Shown: one piece after another, positions 59,625 through 64,000 of the stretch
Position numbering within the stretch: position 1 is the stretch's first letter
Layout of the letters: each line of letters starts with the position of its first letter
Assembly: GCF_002086125.1 (NCBI RefSeq)
Contig: NZ_MVHG01000017.1
Coordinates: 25,244-89,243, forward strand
From: Mycobacterium arosiense ATCC BAA-1401 = DSM 45069
GTDB lineage: Bacteria > Actinomycetota > Actinomycetes > Mycobacteriales > Mycobacteriaceae
Reading direction: 5' to 3'
DNA length: 64,000 nucleotides
The notes under the pieces: model-generated
Told to the model about the DNA's origin: nothing
Database searches by the model: none
Seen by the model: the letters and a program-made list of their open reading frames with translations, nothing else
Program-made: the position numbers and the translations under genes

Positions 59625-61267
59625 CCAATGACTTTATTAACCACCTCGCGCGCGGTCTCCTGCACCTCGGCCAAATGCTGCGGCCCCTTGAAGGATTCCG
59701 CGTAAATCTTGTAGACGTCCTCGGTGCCCGACGGTCGCGCGGCAAACCACGCATTGGCCGTCGTCACCTTCAATCCGCCCAGCGGTGCGCCATTGCCAGG
59801 CGCCGCGGTCAATTTCGCGGTAATCGGCTCCCCCGCCAATTCGGTCGCGGTCACCTGATCGGCGGAAAGCTTCGACAGGCGTGCCTTTTGGTCGCGATCG
59901 GCGGGCGCGTCGACCCGCGCGTAGCAGGGCGTGCCGTACTCGGCGGCCAGCTGCTGGTAGCGCTGGGACGGACTCAGCCCGGTGACCGCCAGGATCTCGG
60001 AAGCCAGCAGGGCCAGGATGATGCCGTCCTTATCGGTGGTCCACACCGAGCCGTCCTGCCGCAGGAACGACGCCCCGGCTGACTCCTCGCCGCCGAAGCC
60101 GATGGTGCCCTCGACCAGGCCGTCGACGAACCACTTGAATCCGACCGGCACCTCGATCAGCTTGCGACCGATGCCGGCGACCACCCTGTCGATCAGCGAC
60201 GAACTGACGGCGGTCTTGCCGACGGCAATGCCGCTCGGCCACGACGGCCGCCGGGTGTAGAGGTATTCGATGGCCACCGCTAGGTAGTGGTTCGGGTTGA
60301 GCAGGCCCCCGTCGGGCGTGACGATGCCATGGCGGTCGGAGTCGGCGTCGTTGCCGGTGGCGATCTGGTAGCGGTCCGAGGTGGTGATGGTCGAAATCAG
60401 CCCAGCCATCGCGTCCGGCGAGCTGCAATCCATCCGTATTTTGCCGTCGTGGTCGAGGGTCATGAATCGCCAGGTCGCGTCGACCAGCGGATTGACCACG
60501 GTCAAGTCCAGGCGATGCCGCTGAGCGATCTCGCCCCAATAGTCGACGCTCGCCCCACCCAGCGGGTCGGCGCCGATACGCACCCCGGCCTCGCGGATGG
60601 CATCGACGTTGACCACGTTCGGCAGGTCGTCGACATAGTTGCCCAGGTAGTCGTGGCGCTGCACGGTCTGCAGCGCACGGGCCAGCGGGATGCGCTTGAC
60701 GCCCGCCCCGTCGCGCAGGATCTCGTTGGCGCGCTGGGCAATTGCGTTGGTTGCGTCAGTGTCGGCGGGGCCGCCGTTGGGTGGGTTGTACTTGAAGCCG
60801 CCGTCCGACGGCGGGTTGTGCGACGGGGTCACGACGATACCGTCGGCCAACGCCTCGGTGCGGCCTCGGTTGTAGGTGACGATGGCGTGGCTGACCGCCG
60901 GGGTGGGCGTGTACCGGTCGCGGGAATCGATGACGGCCACCACCTCATTGGCGGCCAGCACCTCCAGCGCCGACACCCACGCCGGCTCGGAAAGCCCGTG
61001 GGTGTCCCGGCCGATGAACAACGGACCAGTCACGCCGTGCGCGGCGCGGTACTCGACGATGGCCTGGGTGATCGCCAGGATGTGCGCCTCGTTGAACGCG
61101 CCGTTGAGCGCCGACCCGCGATGGCCCGACGTGCCGAACGCCACCCGCTGGGCGACGTCACCGGGGTCGGGCGCGATCGAGTAATACGCCGTCACCAGGT
61201 GCGGCAGGTCGACAAGGTCTTCGGGCTGGGCCGGCTGACCGGCGCGCGGATGGGCCATGTCAGCCAA
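59621..61267 (-). CDS. pgmA: Phosphoglucomutase (alpha-D-glucose phosphate-specific)
   Basis: A 548-aa phosphoglucomutase. [20 protein letters not shown] is the N-terminal phosphate-binding part, and [22 protein letters not shown] (in part) contains the catalytic phosphoserine [16 protein letters not shown] is the metal-binding loop, and [13 protein letters not shown] the sugar-binding motif. It converts glucose-1-phosphate and glucose-6-phosphate, so it can take the product of GlgP. It matches Rv3068c in order. It is divergent from the crcB pair. Confidence 0.95.
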   Translation of the reverse strand: MADMAHPRAGQPAQPEDLVDLPHLVTAYYSIAPDPGDVAQRVAFGTSGHRGSALNGAFNEAHILAITQAIVEYRAAHGVTGPLFIGRDTHGLSEPAWVSALEVLAANEVVAVIDSRDRYTPTPAVSHAIVTYNRGRTEALADGIVVTPSHNPPSDGGFKYNPPNGGPADTDATNAIAQRANEILRDGAGVKRIPLARALQTVQRHDYLGNYVDDLPNVVNVDAIREAGVRIGADPLGGASVDYWGEIAQRHRLDLTVVNPLVDATWRFMTLDHDGKIRMDCSSPDAMAGLISTITTSDRYQIATGNDADSDRHGIVTPDGGLLNPNHYLAVAIEYLYTRRPSWPSGIAVGKTAVSSSLIDRVVAGIGRKLIEVPVGFKWFVDGLVEGTIGFGGEESAGASFLRQDGSVWTTDKDGIILALLASEILAVTGLSPSQRYQQLAAEYGTPCYARVDAPADRDQKARLSKLSADQVTATELAGEPITAKLTAAPGNGAPLGGLKVTTANAWFAARPSGTEDVYKIYAESFKGPQHLAEVQETAREVVNKVIG

Positions 61268-61337
61268 TTGTGCCCGTGCTCCACTCGCATGTCGCTCTAT
61301 GCTGCGAAGCGTTCACAAGCTCGAAAGGACTTGACCC

Positions 61338-61736
61338 GTGGCTCAACGGGACTATCGCGAATTGGCCGCGGTGTTTGCCGGTGGTGCGCTGGGTTCCCTG
61401 GCCCGCGTCGCGCTGAGCACCCTCGCCGGCGCCGACCCGGCCAGCTGGCCGTGGCCCACGTTCGCGGTCAACATCGTCGGGGCCTTCTTGGTGGGTTACT
61501 TCACCACCCGGCTGCTGGAGCGATTGCCGACGTCAAGCTATCGGCGGCCCCTGCTCGGCACCGGATTGTGCGGCGGTTTAACCACTTTCTCGACGATGCA
61601 GGTCGAGACGTTGCGGATGATCGAGCACGGCCACTGGGTGCTGGCCGTCGGATACACGGTCACCAGCACCGTGCTGGGATTGCTGGCGGTGCACCTCGCC
61701 ACCAAATTGGTGCGCCGTGTCCGGATTCGGCGATGA
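61338..61736 (+). CDS. crcB: Fluoride channel Fluc/CrcB, subunit 1
   Basis: A 132-aa four-helix fluoride exporter. [17 protein letters not shown] in helix 1, [23 protein letters not shown] (NIVGAFLVG) in helix 2, and [19 protein letters not shown] in helix 3 hold the family motifs (GGxxGxxxR, N-x-xG, GxxGxxTTFST). GTG 61338 starts it behind GAAAGGA. It overlaps crcB2 by four bases. Paired genes form heterodimers, as in other Gram-positive bacteria. Confidence 0.93.
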   Translation: MAQRDYRELAAVFAGGALGSLARVALSTLAGADPASWPWPTFAVNIVGAFLVGYFTTRLLERLPTSSYRRPLLGTGLCGGLTTFSTMQVETLRMIEHGHWVLAVGYTVTSTVLGLLAVHLATKLVRRVRIRR

Positions 61737-62116
61737 CGGCCGCCACCGTGACGACGGCTCTACTCTGGGTCGGCGTCGTGCTGATCGGCGGCATCGGGTC
61801 GGTGCTGCGTTTCGTTATCGATCGCACCGTGGCGCGCCGGTTATCTCGGCCGTTTCCGTTCGGGACGCTGGCCGTGAACGTCAGCGGCGCAGCGCTTTTG
61901 GGTTTCCTCGGCGGCCTGGCGTTGAATAAGGAGGCTGCCCTGCTGGTGGGCACCGCCTTCGTCGGCGCCTACACCACCTTTTCCACCTGGATGCTGGAAA
62001 CGCAGCGGCTCGGCGAGGAACGTCGCTTGCACGCCGCGCTGGCCAACATCCTCGTCAGCGTCGTGCTGGGGGAAGCGGCGGCCTTGATCGGACAGCAGAT
62101 CGCGCAACAACTTTGA
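61733..62116 (+). CDS. crcB: Fluoride channel Fluc/CrcB, subunit 2
   Basis: A 127-aa paralogue of subunit 1: [40 protein letters not shown] and [20 protein letters not shown] carry the same motifs. The ATG overlaps the stop of crcB1 (ATGA at 61733-61736), which ensures coupled translation of a likely heterodimer. I do not see a fluoride riboswitch in the short region before crcB1, though one cannot be excluded. Confidence 0.93.
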   Translation: MTAATVTTALLWVGVVLIGGIGSVLRFVIDRTVARRLSRPFPFGTLAVNVSGAALLGFLGGLALNKEAALLVGTAFVGAYTTFSTWMLETQRLGEERRLHAALANILVSVVLGEAAALIGQQIAQQL

Positions 62117-62127
62117 CGCGCGACGCC

Positions 62128-62754
62128 TCAGCCGTCGCGCCGGCGAGGGATGTCCTCGGGGGTGCGGGGCAGCACGTACAGCGCCATCCGCCGATTCGAC
62201 ATGTCATGCTCGCCGAGAAATGCGCAACCGCTGCGCTCACAAAACTTGCGCGCCAACACGTTGCGATGGTCGGGATCGAACATGATGCGGCGACATTGCG
62301 GATCGAGGGTGAGGATGCTGACCACCAAATAGGGCAGCAGGTAACTGACGTGCCCCCGCTCGATGTAGTCCAGATCGGCGACCGCGACGTGCAATCCCAG
62401 ATCGTGGGGGTCGTAGTCATATCGTGCAGCAATGGAATCCTTTGCCGCCCTGTACAACTCGATATATGCCCGATCAACCCCGTCCAGGGTGGCGATGAAC
62501 GGCCGCGAAAATTCGCCTTCCAGTTGCGCCTGCAGATATCGGTGCCACCGCTCCACCGGCCAGTTGGACTCCCAGGCCTGCACCAAATGAGGCCGGCTCA
62601 TCCACTCCGCGATCGTTTCGGCGTCGGCGTCCGGGTCGACAACACGCAGCCCGTAGGGTTCGGGCAGGTCTGGGATGGGCGGCGGCCCGACACTGCTGAT
62701 CGCCTCGGGAAGATCGATGAGTTCCCGCGGGAGGATGGGCTGGGTGTCAGTCAT
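62128..62754 (-). CDS. MbtK-like lysine N-acyltransferase/GNAT
   Basis: A 208-aa protein of the GNAT fold related to MbtK (Rv1347c), which acylates a mycobactin lysine. Shared pieces are YGLRVVDPDADAETIAEWMSRPHLVQAWE, WPVERWHRYLQAQLEGEFSRPFIA, and RIMFDPDHRNVLARKFCERSGCAFLGEHDMSNRRMALY (all in part). The HRN and GEHDxxxRRMALY segments are diagnostic. No mycobactin operon is adjacent, so a siderophore role is inferred from the family. It is convergent with crcB2, 12 bp away. Confidence 0.88.
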   Translation of the reverse strand: MTDTQPILPRELIDLPEAISSVGPPPIPDLPEPYGLRVVDPDADAETIAEWMSRPHLVQAWESNWPVERWHRYLQAQLEGEFSRPFIATLDGVDRAYIELYRAAKDSIAARYDYDPHDLGLHVAVADLDYIERGHVSYLLPYLVVSILTLDPQCRRIMFDPDHRNVLARKFCERSGCAFLGEHDMSNRRMALYVLPRTPEDIPRRRDG

Positions 62755-62792
62755 TTCTCATCGAGCCTACGACGCCGCTTTTCAGACGCGGT

Positions 62793-63149
62793 TCAGCGGG
62801 CTTGGAGGAGCTTCGCCAGGACGGCCGCCTGGCTGATTTCGACGTCGCGAGTCGCGGTGACCAGCGTGACCGACCTCCGCTTGACGAGCTCGCGCAGCTC
62901 TTGCAGGGCGCCACTGTCGCGCAGTTCGCTTCTGTAGCGTGCCGCAAATTCGTCGAACCGGTTTGCGTCGTGGTGATACCACTGGCGGAGGTCCTTCGAC
63001 GGCGCCACGTCTTTGCACCAAATGCCCACTCGCGGGTCGTCTTTGCGTACACCTCGCGGCCAGACCCGATCGACCAGCACGCGCTGCCCCTCGTCGGGGC
63101 CGACCTCGTCGTAGACCCGCGCCACCTGGATGCGACTTCTGGCGCTCAC
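62793..63149 (-). CDS. DUF488 family protein (Rv3073c-like)
   Basis: A 118-aa DUF488 protein. VARVYDEVGPDEGQRVLVDRVWPRGVRKDDPRVGIWCKDVAPSKDLRQWYHHD (in part) is the family core, with VDRVWPRG and the ASxxLRxWxH pattern. The C-terminal VTLVTATRDVEISQAAVLAKLL is also typical. The family is of unknown biochemistry. It starts at ATG 63147-63149. The gene lies between the MbtK-like gene and the transposase and is the last backbone gene. Confidence 0.9.
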   Translation of the reverse strand: MSARSRIQVARVYDEVGPDEGQRVLVDRVWPRGVRKDDPRVGIWCKDVAPSKDLRQWYHHDANRFDEFAARYRSELRDSGALQELRELVKRRSVTLVTATRDVEISQAAVLAKLLQAR

Positions 63150-63190
63150 AGCACCAGGTTAGCGACGAGTCAGTGGCGTGTTGCCTCACG

Positions 63191-64000
63191 TCAAGATGCG
63201 CGCGAGGGTGGATTCGTTGCCTCATGTGTTTGTGCGCGCTTGGGGATGCGGATTCTGCTGGAGGGTTCGGACTTGGTCGTGGTCACTTTGAGCAGCTGTG
63301 CGGTCAGGGCCTGGATTTGGCGCTGAGTGGCGGCGGGGTTGATCAAAGCGTGGGTTCGGGTCATGGACGCTATGCGGTCATCGGTCATGGTGGGGTGATC
63401 GATCGCGCGGCGGAATGGGGTGGTCGCAGTGTCGTATTTTTTGGTCACTTTGGCGCCGTCGCGGACCTTGGAGAGTAGTTTCTGCTGCGGGTAGAAGTAG
63501 TTGGTTAACTGGGACTGCAGCTGCCAGATTTCGTTAAGTAGCAACATTTCTGGGGCGGTATCGTAGCGGTGGTAGCCGACCAGGGTGCGGACCACCGCCC
63601 AGTTCTTCTGCTCGACGTGACAGCCGTCGTTTTTGTTGGTCGGCCGCGCCCGGGTGAAGGTGATCTCGCGGTTCCTGCACCAAAGGAACAGATAGACGTT
63701 GATGAACTCGGCTCCGTTGTCGGAGTCCACCCCCAGGATCGGGAACGGCATCTTGGCAGCGATGCTTTCCAAAGCGGCCAGGACGCACTTGGCCTCCTTG
63801 GTAGGCACCGAGCGGTTCTCGGTCCATCCCGTGGCGATATCGGTGACCGTGAGGGTGAATGCGAACGGCCCGATGGTGTTTCCGCCGTCGTGGGAGACTA
63901 AGTCGATCTCGACAAAGCCCGGCTTGGCGTCGTCCCAGTCTGCCCAGGTGCGTACCGGGATTTGGCTTCGCAGCAGCGACCCCGGTTTGGTGGCACGACG
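63191..64000 (-). mobile_element. DDE transposase with integrase core, 5' part outside window
   Basis: The last 270 codons of a transposase continue off the right edge. The open frame reads KPGSLLRSQIPVRTWADWDD, GFVEIDLVSHDGG, VTDIATGWTENRSVPTKEAK, then LGVDSDNGAEFIN and CHVEQKNWAVVR. EIDLV, DSDNG and VEQKN are the D, D and E of a rve-type catalytic triad. The C-terminal ~90 residues are basic and Thr-rich. The IS family cannot be fixed without the N-terminus and the inverted ends. No obvious inverted terminal repeat is seen between 63150 and 63190. Confidence 0.85.

Noticed and set aside
61268..61337. Fluoride riboswitch before crcB
   Set aside because: The space is only 70 bp and I could not find the conserved pseudoknot pattern.
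1..64000. CRISPR array
   Set aside because: No series of regularly spaced repeats was seen anywhere and no cas-like gene is present.

Overview
The window is high-GC actinobacterial DNA that reads as a slow-growing non-tuberculous Mycobacterium. The marks are paired MmpS/MmpL genes, an MspA-type porin, CYP136, F420-dependent oxidoreductases, many FadD/FadE/SDR genes and TetR/GntR/MarR regulators. From memory of M. tuberculosis, the backbone follows the Rv3053c-Rv3073c order (nrdH, FMN reductase, TetR, dinB2, SDR, TetR, cyp136, double GntR, fadE22, ligB, cstA, mmr, pgmA, crcB pair, DUF488). Accessory blocks are spliced into it. The species cannot be fixed from sequence alone.

Layout. 1-6.7 kb: end of nrdH, a flavin reductase with a divergent TetR-dinB2 pair, an SDR, and a TetR/cyp136 divergon with two related palindromic operators. 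6.2-8.9 kb: a stand-alone LeuA-regulatory-domain protein behind a leader peptide and attenuator-like hairpins, two tiny paralogous lipoproteins, and an anti-sigma-like MEDS/HATPase protein. 9-15.2 kb: a lipid-degradation block (double GntR regulator, thiolase/DUF35 pair, two-domain FadE22, SDR) whose promoters share a 10-bp motif. 15.3-23.8 kb: ligB, cstA with two small proteins, an orphan Hsp70-like ATPase, a nitroreductase, a broken PPK2 and an F420 enzyme. 23.9-26.4 kb: a decayed beta-oxidation operon with intact enoyl-CoA hydratase and acyl-CoA dehydrogenase but remnants of a thiolase and a CaiB-type gene. 26.3-38.6 kb: porin, small secreted protein, phosphotransferase/SDR, DoxX, Mmr, GlgP, a TPM-domain protein, small membrane proteins and mmpS-mmpL. 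38.7-42.3 kb: an SDR remnant, a single-chain ECF transporter and a ferredoxin cut short by TGA at its third cysteine.

42.4-52.2 kb is the most system-like part. It is a minus-strand operon with two paralogous Rieske oxygenases, each followed directly by a paralogous ~110-aa companion of unknown function. With them lie a KshB-like reductase, SDR, TauD/TfdA dioxygenase, CMD-family protein, an amidohydrolase lacking the usual HxH, and a MarR regulator. A divergent aldehyde dehydrogenase completes it. A 13-bp motif is identical in front of the reductase and the dehydrogenase and probably marks the MarR regulon. 52.4-64 kb: a FadD, small proteins, a 709-aa protein I cannot place, a Doc/ribbon-helix-helix module between a tRNA-Ala gene and a copy of that tRNA's 3' end, an MFS transporter, pgmA, two crcB genes, an MbtK-like acyltransferase, DUF488, and a transposase running off the right edge.
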